Positions 1 through 8,986 of a DNA stretch of 64,000 bases are shown here, piece by piece. Both the position numbers and the translations under genes were made by a program. The first letter of the stretch is position 1. Each line of letters begins with the position of its first letter. The DNA comes from Verrucomicrobia bacterium 12-59-8 (lineage in GTDB: Bacteria; Verrucomicrobiota; Verrucomicrobiae; Verrucomicrobiales; Verrucomicrobiaceae). The stretch is from assembly GCA_002279765.1 (NCBI GenBank), contig NCCR01000071.1, forward strand, positions 5,173 through 69,172. The letters are read 5' to 3'. Below the pieces are notes generated by a model that worked only from the letters and a program-made list of their open reading frames with translations, did no database searches and was not told the origin of the DNA.

Positions 1-2159
1 CCGGGGAGTTCAGTGGCGGCTTGTTCTTCGCGCAGGAAACGGCCACCACTGTTGTTGGCCATGGTTTCGAGCAGCGTGCGGTTCATTGTAAGCGTGGCCC
101 ACTCGGGATTGCCGGTGTCGGAGACGTGGAGGGAGAGGCGGGCATCACTGCGCGGCGCGCTGGGGCTTTCTGCGACGGCGATCTCATAGGTGCCCGCTTT
201 GAGCGGTGGGGTGAGGACGCGATAGACTCCGATGTGGGTGGGGTCTGCTTCAAGCTGCAAAGTGGCGACTTCTACGCCGTCATGCAGCAGGTAGGCGCGG
301 GGCTGCGCATCGGTGATGATTTCGCCGTTGTCATTGCGGACGCGCACACGGATTTCAGAGGTTTCGCCGGGCGAGTAGCGCAGGCGATCGGTGCCGACGG
401 AGAGTTTCTTTTGGTCAATCTGAAACGGTGGTGCGGCGATCCATGCACCCAGCTGCATCCACAGACGCTGATGGTACAAATCAGCGACCTGGAAGCGCCA
501 GCGCCAGAGTTCATCCGTGGCGAGGTAAAGCACGGCACCGGCACCAACCTGACGAAAGACGATCACTGGCTGTTGAGCTTTGGCGAGGGTGATGGCGGCG
601 GGCAGTGCCTCGACATTCGCGTGCCAGTTCACTTTGGGCAGCGTGGGCCAGAGCGCGGTGTTGGCGCTGGGGCTGTCGCTGAGGCGCAGGGCATCGAAGC
701 GCTGGCCGTCGGTGGTCAACTCGATGCTGGATGCTGAATTCTTGATGCTGGATGCCAGAAACCGCACAGGGATGAGAGGGGTGGTTTTGCCCTGGCTCCA
801 TTCGTGGAGTTTGCCACGCTGGCCATCGATCATGATCAAACCGCCGCCGCGTTTTTCGACGAACTCGAGGATCCAGTCGAGGCTTTCCGCCTTGAGTCGG
901 TTCAAGGCGACATCGCCGAGAATGATGAGGTCATAGCTCAGCAGGTCGTCGCGTGTTTTGGGGAAGTCTTTTTGCAGGGTGCCGCTGGCGGCGTTGTCGG
1001 CCATATCATCGAAGATGGCTGTGGCCTGCCAGCGGTCATCGCGTTCAAAGTGGTTGTGGATGTAGCGTGACTCCCAGCGCGGACGGCCGTCGAGGATGAG
1101 GACTTTGCGCTTCTTTTCCAGTAAATGAATGGAGAGCTCGCGGGCGTTGTTGGAGCGCGTTTTTTCCAGCGCGGCGCGGTCACCGCTGGCGGAGATGAGG
1201 ATGTTCACGCTGCGCAGTGTTTTGTCACGCTGACCGGGTGCGGATGGCGGCAGCTCGGTGACGGGAAAGATGAAATCAAAACTCTTCTCGCCCTTGCCTG
1301 TGGTGGTGAAGTCCTTTTTCCACAGCACCTTGCCTTGGCTTTCGATGCGAACGTTCGCTGGAATGCCGGACGGCATGCTGTCATTGACGGTGAGGCGGCC
1401 TTGGAAGTTTTCTTTGGAGAAGACGGATTCGGGAGCGGTGACGGCCAGAAGCGCCAAATCCGGCGGTGGGATCTCGGTGCCGAAGCCGATGGTGAAGATG
1501 GCCGTGCCACTGGCCTTGAGCGCGGTGCTGAATTCTTCGGGAGAGCCTGTGGAGTTGTGCTGGCCATCCGAGAGCACGACGAGCGCAGTCCCTGCGGTTG
1601 CGGGGCCGACGGCGGCACGCAGGGTTTGATCCAGGTTGGTGATGGGTGAGGTGGCGGGAAGCTCAAACGTTGCGGGCATTTCGCCGGATGTGTCCTTGCC
1701 ACCCTGACGGTACCACCATAGGCGCTGCGTGTTCATGCCGCGCAGGGCCACGAGCTCCACATCCTGGGTCTCGGCGAGTTTTTTCAGCAGCGGCGTCGTG
1801 CCTTTGAGCAGGAAATCTTCGGCGCGTTGAAAGCGTGCCTTGGATATGCCTGCGGCAGCACCGGCAGCTTCGTCCGTGAGCTGCATGCTGGCGGAACTGT
1901 CAACCGCAACGACGACGCGGCCCAGCTGGCGCAGGGTGGTGACGTGGCGCAGGATCGGACCGGCCAGAGCGAGCACGAGAATGAAGACCACTAGCGAACG
2001 CATGATGGCGGGCACCTGTGCGGCACGGCTGCTGACATACTTCAACTCACGGCAATAGAGAAACCACATGAGCGTCGCGAGACCGAACGCGAGCACAACC
2101 ACCGGGAGCGGCGAATAGCCGCCGGTGAAGCGCAGGATGGTTTCGGTTTGCGGGGTCAT
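1..2159 (-). CDS. VWA-domain membrane protein of a Bat-type operon (3' end outside window)
   Basis: My own reading of the minus strand gives an open frame of 719 codons from ATG at 2159 to the window edge, so the C-terminus is missing. Two hydrophobic segments (about residues 17-35 and 50-70) precede a von Willebrand factor A domain with a MIDAS-type start (VAVDSSASMQ) and a later VVLSDGQHNSTG strand. A second half contains LILDGRPRWESRYIHNHF, typical of the large VWA/glutamine-amidotransferase-like membrane proteins of Planctomycetes and Verrucomicrobia. It starts 12 bases after the BatA-type gene and is probably the last or next-to-last gene of that operon. The exact role is unknown; a periplasm-facing partner of MoxR and DUF58 proteins is inferred. 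Residues SSIKNSASSIE are encoded by an ATCCAGCAT-type repeat. Confidence 0.82.
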   Translation of the reverse strand, partial: MTPQTETILRFTGGYSPLPVVVLAFGLATLMWFLYCRELKYVSSRAAQVPAIMRSLVVFILVLALAGPILRHVTTLRQLGRVVVAVDSSASMQLTDEAAGAAAGISKARFQRAEDFLLKGTTPLLKKLAETQDVELVALRGMNTQRLWWYRQGGKDTSGEMPATFELPATSPITNLDQTLRAAVGPATAGTALVVLSDGQHNSTGSPEEFSTALKASGTAIFTIGFGTEIPPPDLALLAVTAPESVFSKENFQGRLTVNDSMPSGIPANVRIESQGKVLWKKDFTTTGKGEKSFDFIFPVTELPPSAPGQRDKTLRSVNILISASGDRAALEKTRSNNARELSIHLLEKKRKVLILDGRPRWESRYIHNHFERDDRWQATAIFDDMADNAASGTLQKDFPKTRDDLLSYDLIILGDVALNRLKAESLDWILEFVEKRGGGLIMIDGQRGKLHEWSQGKTTPLIPVRFLASSIKNSASSIELTTDGQRFDALRLSDSPSANTALWPTLPKVNWHANVEALPAAITLAKAQQPVIVFRQVGAGAVLYLATDELWRWRFQVADLYHQRLWMQLGAWIAAPPFQIDQKKLSVGTDRLRYSPGETSEIRVRVRNDNGEIITDAQPRAYLLHDGVEVATLQLEADPTHIGVYRVLTPPLKAGTYEIAVAESPSAPRSDARLSLHVSDTGNPEWATLTMNRTLLETMANNSGGRFLREEQAATELP
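723..755. repeat. ATCCAGCAT-type repeat inside a coding sequence
   Basis: Two GATGCTGGATGC-type units (723-734 and 744-755) flank an aattctt spacer. On the coding strand they are read in frame as LASSIKNSASSIE within the VWA gene. The same unit occurs between hemW and the phytoene synthase gene (32468-32529). The repeat does not break the frame. Confidence 0.55.
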
Positions 2160-2171
2160 GCGTTAAACGTA

Positions 2172-4328
2172 TCAGCCTTTGGCGATGTGCTGTTGGAGGA
2201 GGACTTCGGCGAAGAGAAGGCCTAGCAGGAGGAGCAGAAGCGGCTGCCAGAGTTCGCTGCCGTGGCGGCGGGTGCGGTCGAGGGCCTGGTAGGCGGGCAG
2301 GGTGTCGGCATAGGCGGCGTCGTAACGCTGGGCGATCTTTTGGATGTCGGCAGGAGGCAGGGCTTTGAGGTCGGACTCGGTGCCGTCGATGTTGAAGGCG
2401 AGGAGGGTAGTCTTTTCTGTGCCGACCTTTTGCAGCTGGAAGATGCCAGGCTGATTGATGACCGGGCTTTGGACGAAGACGGCATCACCTTCTTTGGAGG
2501 ACTTCAGCGTCTGCGTCTGGCCGGTGGGATCTCGCAGGGTGAACTCGGCACCGAGTTCGGCTTTTTCGAGCGGCAGGCGAATTGAAGAACCGACTAGCTG
2601 CCACGCAGGAGCGTTGCCTTCCGTGGCGAGGTAGGTGGTGAGGCGCTGCATGAGCGGGACGAAGAAGGGCTGCAACGGGAGATTGCTCCATGCGGCATTG
2701 GCCGTGGTAGCGACGGCGATGACGCGGCCAAGTCCGTACTTTTTCTCGATCATCAGCGGCACATTGCGGTCGAGATTGAAGATGCGTTGAGTTTGATCGC
2801 TCTGCGGCGTGAACTCAAACCAGTGGCGGAACTCGGCGTCTTGGAGACGGCCTGCTCGGGCGTCGTTAAAGTACAGCGCAGAGGGATGCGTGAAGCGCTG
2901 CATGAGGATGCGGGCGGGCAGGGCATCGGAATCAGCGCGGGCCTGTCCTTTGATAGCGGATGGATACATTCCTTCGCCCTTGCGGTAGAACTCACGGTTG
3001 TACCAGTCGAGATCGCAGTCGGGCCCGGCGAAGACGAGCAGGCCGCCACCTTTTTTGACGAACTTGTCGATGTCGTTCTGCGTGTGGCCTTGCAGTTTCT
3101 CCACATCGGCCATGATGATGACCTCTTGCTGGCGGAGGTCCTCATTGCGTATCTTGCGCAGATCAATTTTCTTGGTGCGAATAAGATCCTTCAGCGTGGC
3201 GGCGGCGACGGTGTGAGGGGTGAGGGCGATCTCAAGGAAGTCGGTGGCACCGCTGAGTGGTTCTTTGCCGGGACTGCCGTCGATGAGCAGGACGTTGAGC
3301 TGATTGCGCACCTGCACGATGGAGTGGAAGGCGTTGTCGTCGGCGAAGCTGTCGCCTTCGAGGCGGACGGAGAGCGAGTGGTCACCGACTTTGTCAAAGG
3401 CATGCGTGAAGGAGAGCACGGCCTCGCCTTCAGGGGCGAGTGAAACGCGCGCGGTGCGCAGGCGTGCGCTGTCGGCTTCGAGATGCACGGGAATATCCTG
3501 CCAGGGGCGCTTACCGTGGTTTTTAATACGCACACGCAGACCGATGGGCTGTGACTCAGCAGCGACGAGAGCGGAGATGTCGGCGCTGGCGATGCTGATG
3601 TTTTCAGCGAGATCACTGCCCACGCGGTAGAAGGTGATCTGCGGCTTCGGCTCCTGCTTGGAGAGAGTTTCGAGCGCTGGCAGTGCAGCACCCTCTGCGA
3701 TGGCTTTCCAGTCGGCTTCCTGGAAATCGGAAACGATGACGACTTCGCGTGCGGCATTGGGCGAGTCCTTCAAAGCTGAGGTGGCGCTCTGAAAGGCATC
3801 ATTCGCGGCGAGCGGGCCGGACATGGAGGGCACTTCGCTGAGCTGCTTGGGCACGAGGTCGAGAGCTGTGGTGGCTTGATCAAGCAGCTTGCGCGGTGTG
3901 CCGCCGGAGAGAATGACCTGCGCGCTGGAACCGCTGGGGAGATCGGTTAGCATGGTCTGCATGTCCTGGCGCGCCTGCTCCATCACGGTGCCGCCGGGAA
4001 GCGTGGTCTGTGCGGCGGGGGCTCGCATGGAAAAGGAATCGTCCAGCATGACGATGAGCGAGGAACTGCCGAGGCCGAGCGAGCGCAGCGCGGTGAGCAC
4101 CGGCTGTGCGAGGCACAGAGCGAGCACGATGGGAATGGCGATGCGAATGAGGAGAAGCAGGAGTTGCTCGACCTTCATCTTGCGCTTTCGCTGGCGGATC
4201 ACTTCATGCAGCAGGTGCATGGCACCCCAGCGCACGGTGACGACCCTTCGCTTGTTTAACAAGTGGATGATCAGCGGGATCAGGAAGGCCAAGCCGCCCG
4301 CGAGAAGTGCGATGTTGAGGAAACTCAT
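2172..4328 (-). CDS. BatA-domain/VWA membrane protein
   Basis: 718 aa. The N-terminus has the aerotolerance (BatA) signature: a first membrane helix, LIIHLLNKRR, a conserved RWGAMHLL stretch, a basic RQRKRKMK loop and a second helix (LLLLLIRIAIPIVLALCLA). A VWA domain follows with a MIDAS-like DDSFSM motif, and the C-terminal end is a third membrane helix (LLLLLLGLLFAEVLL). The upstream TTG at 4340 is possible, but ATG 4328 is preferred because it forms an ATGA overlap with the stop of the Uma2-type gene. In relatives, BatA-type proteins act with MoxR ATPases and DUF58 proteins at the cytoplasmic membrane; the substrate process is not known here. Confidence 0.88.
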   Translation of the reverse strand: MSFLNIALLAGGLAFLIPLIIHLLNKRRVVTVRWGAMHLLHEVIRQRKRKMKVEQLLLLLIRIAIPIVLALCLAQPVLTALRSLGLGSSSLIVMLDDSFSMRAPAAQTTLPGGTVMEQARQDMQTMLTDLPSGSSAQVILSGGTPRKLLDQATTALDLVPKQLSEVPSMSGPLAANDAFQSATSALKDSPNAAREVVIVSDFQEADWKAIAEGAALPALETLSKQEPKPQITFYRVGSDLAENISIASADISALVAAESQPIGLRVRIKNHGKRPWQDIPVHLEADSARLRTARVSLAPEGEAVLSFTHAFDKVGDHSLSVRLEGDSFADDNAFHSIVQVRNQLNVLLIDGSPGKEPLSGATDFLEIALTPHTVAAATLKDLIRTKKIDLRKIRNEDLRQQEVIIMADVEKLQGHTQNDIDKFVKKGGGLLVFAGPDCDLDWYNREFYRKGEGMYPSAIKGQARADSDALPARILMQRFTHPSALYFNDARAGRLQDAEFRHWFEFTPQSDQTQRIFNLDRNVPLMIEKKYGLGRVIAVATTANAAWSNLPLQPFFVPLMQRLTTYLATEGNAPAWQLVGSSIRLPLEKAELGAEFTLRDPTGQTQTLKSSKEGDAVFVQSPVINQPGIFQLQKVGTEKTTLLAFNIDGTESDLKALPPADIQKIAQRYDAAYADTLPAYQALDRTRRHGSELWQPLLLLLLGLLFAEVLLQQHIAKG

Positions 4329-4984
4329 TCCTGGTTCCAAATACGGCGCATGGCCTCGGCGTTGACGGTAGAATCAAAAATGGCCCGCACGGGTATCTCG
4401 AATCCGGGAATGACTGCGCTGCTGAGAAGGCCTTCTGTTTGAGCCGCCACCGGTGGATAGGTGCTGCCCTCAAGGCGGTAAAGCTCCACGGTCTCCGCGA
4501 CGGTATCCACGATCCAGTACTCCCCGACACCATGCAGCGCGTAGTCTTCGAACTTGATGCCGCGGTCGCGATTTTCTGTCGAGGGAGAGAGCACTTCGAC
4601 AATGAGGTCGGGAATGGGAAACCTGAGCGTGTCCGGCGAGATGAGGCCCATTTTGCCAAGGCCGAAAAACATGAGGTCCGGCTCGTAGTCGTTGCGCGGA
4701 AAGCTGGTCATGGCTTTTTCGATCAGCACAGTTCCTAGCCGCTGGGTGCTCACGTGGCTTTCCATGAGCTTGAAAAGGGCCTGGTTGGCCTGCAGGTGCC
4801 GGTTGAGCGCCGGGGAGTGCATGATGATCTCGCCCTGGATGAACTCCCATTTGTGCTCCGGCGTGATGTCATGGTAAAACTTCTCCCGCAGCTTGCGTTC
4901 AGCCGCCAGCACACCCAAGGCGTGCTGGATGATCTCCGGCAAATCCGGGGATTGAAGGACGGCTTCGAGAACGGCGGCGCTCAT
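4325..4984 (-). CDS. Uma2/DUF820 family PD-(D/E)XK nuclease-like protein
   Basis: 219 aa, a usual length for the Uma2 (DUF820) family. The restriction-endonuclease-like core is visible: HKWEFIQGEIIMHSPAL, then YEPDLMFF (Asp) and IPDLIVEVLSPST (Glu), followed by EYWIVDT. Uma2 proteins are abundant in cyanobacteria and PVC bacteria and their biological role is unproven. Its 3' end overlaps the start of the BatA-type gene by ATGA, and it lies between DUF58 and BatA genes, so it is probably co-transcribed. This looks like an insertion of an unrelated family into an otherwise conserved gene order. Confidence 0.85.
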   Translation of the reverse strand: MSAAVLEAVLQSPDLPEIIQHALGVLAAERKLREKFYHDITPEHKWEFIQGEIIMHSPALNRHLQANQALFKLMESHVSTQRLGTVLIEKAMTSFPRNDYEPDLMFFGLGKMGLISPDTLRFPIPDLIVEVLSPSTENRDRGIKFEDYALHGVGEYWIVDTVAETVELYRLEGSTYPPVAAQTEGLLSSAVIPGFEIPVRAIFDSTVNAEAMRRIWNQE

Positions 4985-5025
4985 GATGAAAGGTGGCTCA
5001 TGGAATCGGAAAAGGCAAACAGGTG

Positions 5026-5919
5026 TCAGCGCATGCGCAGTGCCAGGTAACTGCGCAGCGCCGCAGAGTGCGATTCGTCCGTGGGCAGGCTCAAGTAATC
5101 GACCTGATGCTTGCGGAAGCCATCCTTGAGCTGGGCGGCGAAGTTCTGCTGAGCTTCGATGTAGCGCTGGCGAATGGTGGCGGGGTCGAGGAGGAGGAAG
5201 TCGTCGTCGTTTTCGAGGTTTTCGAAGCGTGCCCAGTTGCCAAAAGGGAAGTCGATTTCGTCGCGGTCCCAGAGCTGGAGGGCGATGATTTCGTGGCCTT
5301 TTTTGCGCAGGATGCCGATGGATCGAAGGAGGGCTGCCGGATCGTCAAAGAAGTCGCTGATGAGGATGACGAGTCCACGGCGCTTGAGGCGCTGGGCGAG
5401 GGATTCGAGCACCGGGGCGAGGCTGGTGTCTTTGCCGGGCTCGGTTTTGACCATCGTTTCGAGCATCAAATGCAGATGCGAAATCTTGGTGCGGCAGGGA
5501 ATGATGTCGCGCACCTTGGAGTCGAAGGTGATGAGGCCGACGGCGTCCTGCTGGCTCATGAGCAGGTAGGCGAGGGAGGCGGCGAGCTTGCGTGCGTAGT
5601 CGAACTTCAGTACGCCCTTTTGGCCGCGATAGCCCATGCTGCCGCTGGCATCGAGCACGACGGTGGCACGAAGGTTGGTCTCTTCATCAAACTCGCGGAT
5701 GTAGAAGCGGTCCGTGCGGCCAAAGATCTTCCAGTCGAGGCGGCGGATTTCATCGCCCTGCACGTAGGGGCGGTGCTGGCGGAACTCGACGCTGAAGCCT
5801 TTGTGCGGCGAGGCATGCTGGCCGGTGGTGAATCCTTCGACAACCGTGCGCGCAAAGAGCTGCAGCGTCTGCAGACTGGTAATGTCTTCGGCGTGAAGGA
5901 TGTCAGAGAGAGTAGCCAC
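5026..5919 (-). CDS. DUF58 domain-containing protein
   Basis: 297 aa with a GTG start at 5919. It carries the DUF58 hallmark around residues 50-80 (GDEIRRLDWKIFGRTDRFY, REFDEE), followed by a VWA-like fold with VVLDASGSMGYRG. The C-terminal part contains VILISDFFDD. DUF58 proteins sit beside MoxR AAA+ ATPases and are thought to be their partners. No signal peptide or membrane helix is visible, so a cytoplasmic, membrane-associated role is inferred. It lies 41 bases downstream of moxR in the same direction. A second, longer DUF58 gene of the other subtype lies at 24109-25413. Confidence 0.9.
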   Translation of the reverse strand: MATLSDILHAEDITSLQTLQLFARTVVEGFTTGQHASPHKGFSVEFRQHRPYVQGDEIRRLDWKIFGRTDRFYIREFDEETNLRATVVLDASGSMGYRGQKGVLKFDYARKLAASLAYLLMSQQDAVGLITFDSKVRDIIPCRTKISHLHLMLETMVKTEPGKDTSLAPVLESLAQRLKRRGLVILISDFFDDPAALLRSIGILRKKGHEIIALQLWDRDEIDFPFGNWARFENLENDDDFLLLDPATIRQRYIEAQQNFAAQLKDGFRKHQVDYLSLPTDESHSAALRSYLALRMR

Positions 5920-5960
5920 TGATGAGGGGAATTAGGGGGCCGGGCGTGTGGTGCAGCCGC

Positions 5961-6962
5961 TCAGAGTACTCGCGCTTCGCTCTTCTTCGTCTTCTTCACC
6001 AGTTCAGCGATGATCTGATCCACGGTGATGCCTTCGGCTTCGGCGTGGAAGGTGGGGACGAGGCGGTGGCGCAAGGCAGGGGCAGCGAGGGCTTCGATGT
6101 CGTCGGTGGTGACGTGGGTGCGGCCACGGAGCAAGGCGCGGACTTTGCCGGCGAGGACGAGCATCTGACTGGCACGCGGGCCTGCGCCCCAGCTGAGCAT
6201 GCTCTTCACATACTCGGATGCGTCAGGTTCTGTGGGGCGTGTGGAACGAACGAGATCGAGGACGAAGTCGATGACGTGATCTGGCACGGGCACCTTGCGG
6301 GCGAGCTGCTGAGCGGCCTGCAATTCCTCAGCGGTGATGACGGCTTCGATTTCCTGTGTTTCGCCGCCGGTGGTGCGGGCGATGATTTCGCGCTCGTCGT
6401 CGCGGGTGGGGTAATCGACTTTGATGAGGAAGAGAAAGCGGTCTTTCTGGGCTTCAGGCAGCGGGTAGGTGCCTTCCTGCTCGATGGGGTTCATCGTGGC
6501 TAGGACGAAGAAGGGCTTGGGCAGTTCATGTGTGACCTGACCGACGGTAACGTGCTTTTCCTGCATAGCCTCAAGCAGGGCGGCCTGAGTTTTGGGCGGT
6601 GTCCGGTTGATTTCGTCCGCGAGGATGATCTGAGAGAAAATGGGGCCCGGCTGGAAGACGAGCTTGCGGCGACCTGTCTCAGCATCTTCCTGGATGATTT
6701 CGGTGCCGGTGATGTCGGCTGGCATCAGGTCGGGCGTGAACTGGATGCGACGGAAGCTCAGGTGCATCGCGTCAGAGAGCGATTTGACGAGCAGGGTCTT
6801 GGCGAGACCGGGCACGCCTTCGAGTAGGCTGTGGCCCCCGGCGGCGATGGCGATGAAGACCTGCTCAATGACGGCCTCCTGTCCGACGATGCGTCTGCCG
6901 AGGGCAGCTTTGAGTTTGTTGTAACCAGAGACGAGAGCGGCGGCAGCGGCGGAGTCGGACAT
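5961..6962 (-). CDS. MoxR-family AAA+ ATPase
   Basis: 333 aa starting at the ATG of MSDSAAAA; a GTG at 7043 would add 27 unconserved residues and is not favoured. Walker A is GVPGLAKT (about residues 49-56), Walker B is ILADEINR, and the MoxR sensor region [18 protein letters not shown] is intact, as is the C-terminal lid ([10 protein letters not shown]). MoxR ATPases act as chaperones for VWA-domain proteins, which matches the downstream DUF58 and VWA genes. It is the first gene of the operon running to the window start. The 149-base gap to ispF (6963-7111) is the likely promoter region, but I see no clear boxes. Confidence 0.93.
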   Translation of the reverse strand: MSDSAAAAALVSGYNKLKAALGRRIVGQEAVIEQVFIAIAAGGHSLLEGVPGLAKTLLVKSLSDAMHLSFRRIQFTPDLMPADITGTEIIQEDAETGRRKLVFQPGPIFSQIILADEINRTPPKTQAALLEAMQEKHVTVGQVTHELPKPFFVLATMNPIEQEGTYPLPEAQKDRFLFLIKVDYPTRDDEREIIARTTGGETQEIEAVITAEELQAAQQLARKVPVPDHVIDFVLDLVRSTRPTEPDASEYVKSMLSWGAGPRASQMLVLAGKVRALLRGRTHVTTDDIEALAAPALRHRLVPTFHAEAEGITVDQIIAELVKKTKKSEARVL

Positions 6963-7111
6963 GAGAGGAATGACGAAATCAGAATGACGTGTGATGCCAT
7001 TCATGGCATCAACGGGGGCGGAGTGAACACGAGGACGGATCACGAGTTCTTTCCACTCTTGCTAACAAGCTGGCAAGAAGACAAAAAGGCGGATTCGCGA
7101 ATCCGGCTGGA

Positions 7112-7588
7112 TCAGATTTTGCTGATACAGGCGACGGCCATGGCGGCGATGCCTTCCTCACGACCGACGAAGCCGAGGCGTTCGTTGGTGGTGGCTTTGA
7201 CACCGACCTGATCAGGCTGGATGCCCAAAGCGGCGGCGATGTTCTTTTTCATCGCGGCGGCGTGGGGATTCACCTTGGGGGCTTCAGCGATGAGGGAGGA
7301 GTCAACGTTCTCAATGCGCATGCCTTTGTCTGCGGCGATCTGGGCGCACTTTTCGAGGATCTTGAGACTGCAGATGCCTTCGATGGTGGGATCGCTGGGC
7401 GGAAACCAGTAGCCGATGTCGGGCTCGCCAAGAGCGCCGAGCACGGCGTCAGCAATGGCGTGGCTGAGCACATCCGCATCCGAATGGCCTTTGAGGCCGC
7501 GCGAATGCGCAATGGTGACACCGCCGAGGACGAGGGGGCGGCCTGTTTCAAAGGGATGGACGTCGTAACCGATGCCTGTGCGAACCAT
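7112..7588 (-). CDS. ispF: 2-C-methyl-D-erythritol 2,4-cyclodiphosphate synthase
   Basis: 158 aa, the standard length. It makes 2-C-methyl-D-erythritol 2,4-cyclodiphosphate in the MEP isoprenoid pathway in the cytoplasm. Zinc ligands are visible as D9, H11 (GYDVH) and H43 (LSHAIADA), and the substrate-binding loop is GHSDADV (35-40 region). The conserved C-terminal KATTNERLGFVGREEGI, which lines the CDP site, is complete. The gene lies 9 bases after the PHP-domain gene and is probably co-transcribed with it. No ispD is in the window. Confidence 0.97.
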   Translation of the reverse strand: MVRTGIGYDVHPFETGRPLVLGGVTIAHSRGLKGHSDADVLSHAIADAVLGALGEPDIGYWFPPSDPTIEGICSLKILEKCAQIAADKGMRIENVDSSLIAEAPKVNPHAAAMKKNIAAALGIQPDQVGVKATTNERLGFVGREEGIAAMAVACISKI

Positions 7589-7597
7589 GGGTATAAA

Positions 7598-8983
7598 TCA
7601 GGCGTTGTGGTCGGCGGCTTTCTTCAAGCTGGCGAGCACCTCGGAGATCGGGAGGTCGATGCGCTGGCGGTTGAGAAAGTAGCTGACGTTTTCGTAGCCT
7701 GCCTCAGTAAGGTGGTTCAAGGCGGTGACGAAATGCTCGCCGACGCGAACTGCCCGATGGGAGTCAGACCCGAGGACGATGGGGATCTTGCGGTCCGCCA
7801 TCATGCGCAGCATTTCGAGGCCCGGATTCATTTCGGAGTAGCTCTTGTTGAGGCCTGAGGTGTTCAATTCCATGGCCACACCGGTGGCCGCGATGCGATC
7901 GAGAGCGCCGGAGACGGTGTTTTTGACAATGGCAAAGCACCAGGAGTCCGGATGGTAGTTTTTGACCAGATCAGGATGGGCCAGGCAGTCGTAGAGGCCT
8001 GACTCGGCCGATTTGGCGAGGTGCTCGAAGTAGGTACGGCGGAAGTTTTCGATGGTTCCGGTCTCAAACTTGTTGAGGTACTCCTTGGCCTGCCAGTGAA
8101 CGGCACCGAGCACGTAATGGAAGTCGGCACGCTGGTGGAGCGCGGCGATGTATTCCTCGCAGCCGGGGAAGTATTCGCTCTCAATGCCGAGGCGGATGTC
8201 GAGCTTGCCCTTGTAGGCGTCGGCGGCGCGTTGAACGATGGCGAGGTAAGTGTCGAATTCACTCTCCGACATGCGCACCGTGGGCCAGAAGCCGTTGGGC
8301 ATGGGGCAATGACAGGTGAAAATGATGCCTTTGAGGCCTGCTTTGACGGCCTGCTGGGCGTACTCTTCCGGCTCGCCCCAGGCATGCTTGCACAGCGGGG
8401 TGTGCATGTGGGAATCGTAGAACAGCGCACCAGTCTTGGTGGGGCCAGGGGGGGGCAGCGGCTGGGTGGGTGCTTTTTTGACCGGGGCTACCACCGGAGC
8501 GGGAGGGGGAGGTGCCACTTCCACTATCGGCGCAGCCGGCTTTGGGACTGCTGCAACGGCAGCAGGTACTTTGGCAGGCGCGGCGGCAGGTTGGACGGGG
8601 GCGACGGCCTTGGCAGGTTTTGAAGGTGTGGCAGGCTTGGCAGGCACCGGCTTTTTGGCTGCTTGGGCCACCGGTTTAGGGGGAGATTTGGCGGGTAGCG
8701 GAGCAGGTTTCGCTACAGCAGTTTTTGCTTTAGGCAGAGGAGCCTTGGCCACAGTTTTTTTCACCGCAGGCTTGGGCGCAGCCACCTTTTTGGCAGGCTT
8801 CTTAGGCGCTGGCTTTTTAAGGACAGGCTTTTTAGCGGGAACAGGCTTCTTTTTGGACAGCGTTTTCCTGGCAGGCGCGGTTCCAGCCTTTTTCTTGGCG
8901 ACCACGTTTTTTTTCGCCTTGGGCGCAGCTGGCCTGGCCTTACCTTGGGCCGCCTTTTTCGTGTTTCGTTTAGGTTTGCTCAC
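7598..8983 (-). CDS. PHP-domain phosphoesterase (histidinol-phosphatase-like) with Lys/Ala/Pro-rich N-terminal tail
   Basis: 461 aa. Residues from about 186 to the end form a PHP phosphoesterase of the HisK/HisJ histidinol-phosphatase type: DSHMHTPLCKHAWG (metal-binding HxH), TCHCPMP, GIESEYFPG, VLGAVHW, CLAHPDLVK and GSDSHRA. The first 185 residues are a low-complexity KKP/AKK/PAP tail resembling histone H1 or AlgP C-termini, absent from ordinary HisK. The start is GTG at 8983 with AGGAG upstream at proper spacing. The tail may bind nucleic acid or polyanions (inference). No other his gene is nearby, so histidinol phosphate as substrate is only a family guess. Confidence 0.85.
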   Translation of the reverse strand: MSKPKRNTKKAAQGKARPAAPKAKKNVVAKKKAGTAPARKTLSKKKPVPAKKPVLKKPAPKKPAKKVAAPKPAVKKTVAKAPLPKAKTAVAKPAPLPAKSPPKPVAQAAKKPVPAKPATPSKPAKAVAPVQPAAAPAKVPAAVAAVPKPAAPIVEVAPPPPAPVVAPVKKAPTQPLPPPGPTKTGALFYDSHMHTPLCKHAWGEPEEYAQQAVKAGLKGIIFTCHCPMPNGFWPTVRMSESEFDTYLAIVQRAADAYKGKLDIRLGIESEYFPGCEEYIAALHQRADFHYVLGAVHWQAKEYLNKFETGTIENFRRTYFEHLAKSAESGLYDCLAHPDLVKNYHPDSWCFAIVKNTVSGALDRIAATGVAMELNTSGLNKSYSEMNPGLEMLRMMADRKIPIVLGSDSHRAVRVGEHFVTALNHLTEAGYENVSYFLNRQRIDLPISEVLASLKKAADHNA

Positions 8984-8986
8984 AGT

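Noticed and set aside
21..737. Plus-strand open frame at the window start
   Set aside because: It is antisense to the VWA gene, whose translation has clear domain motifs.
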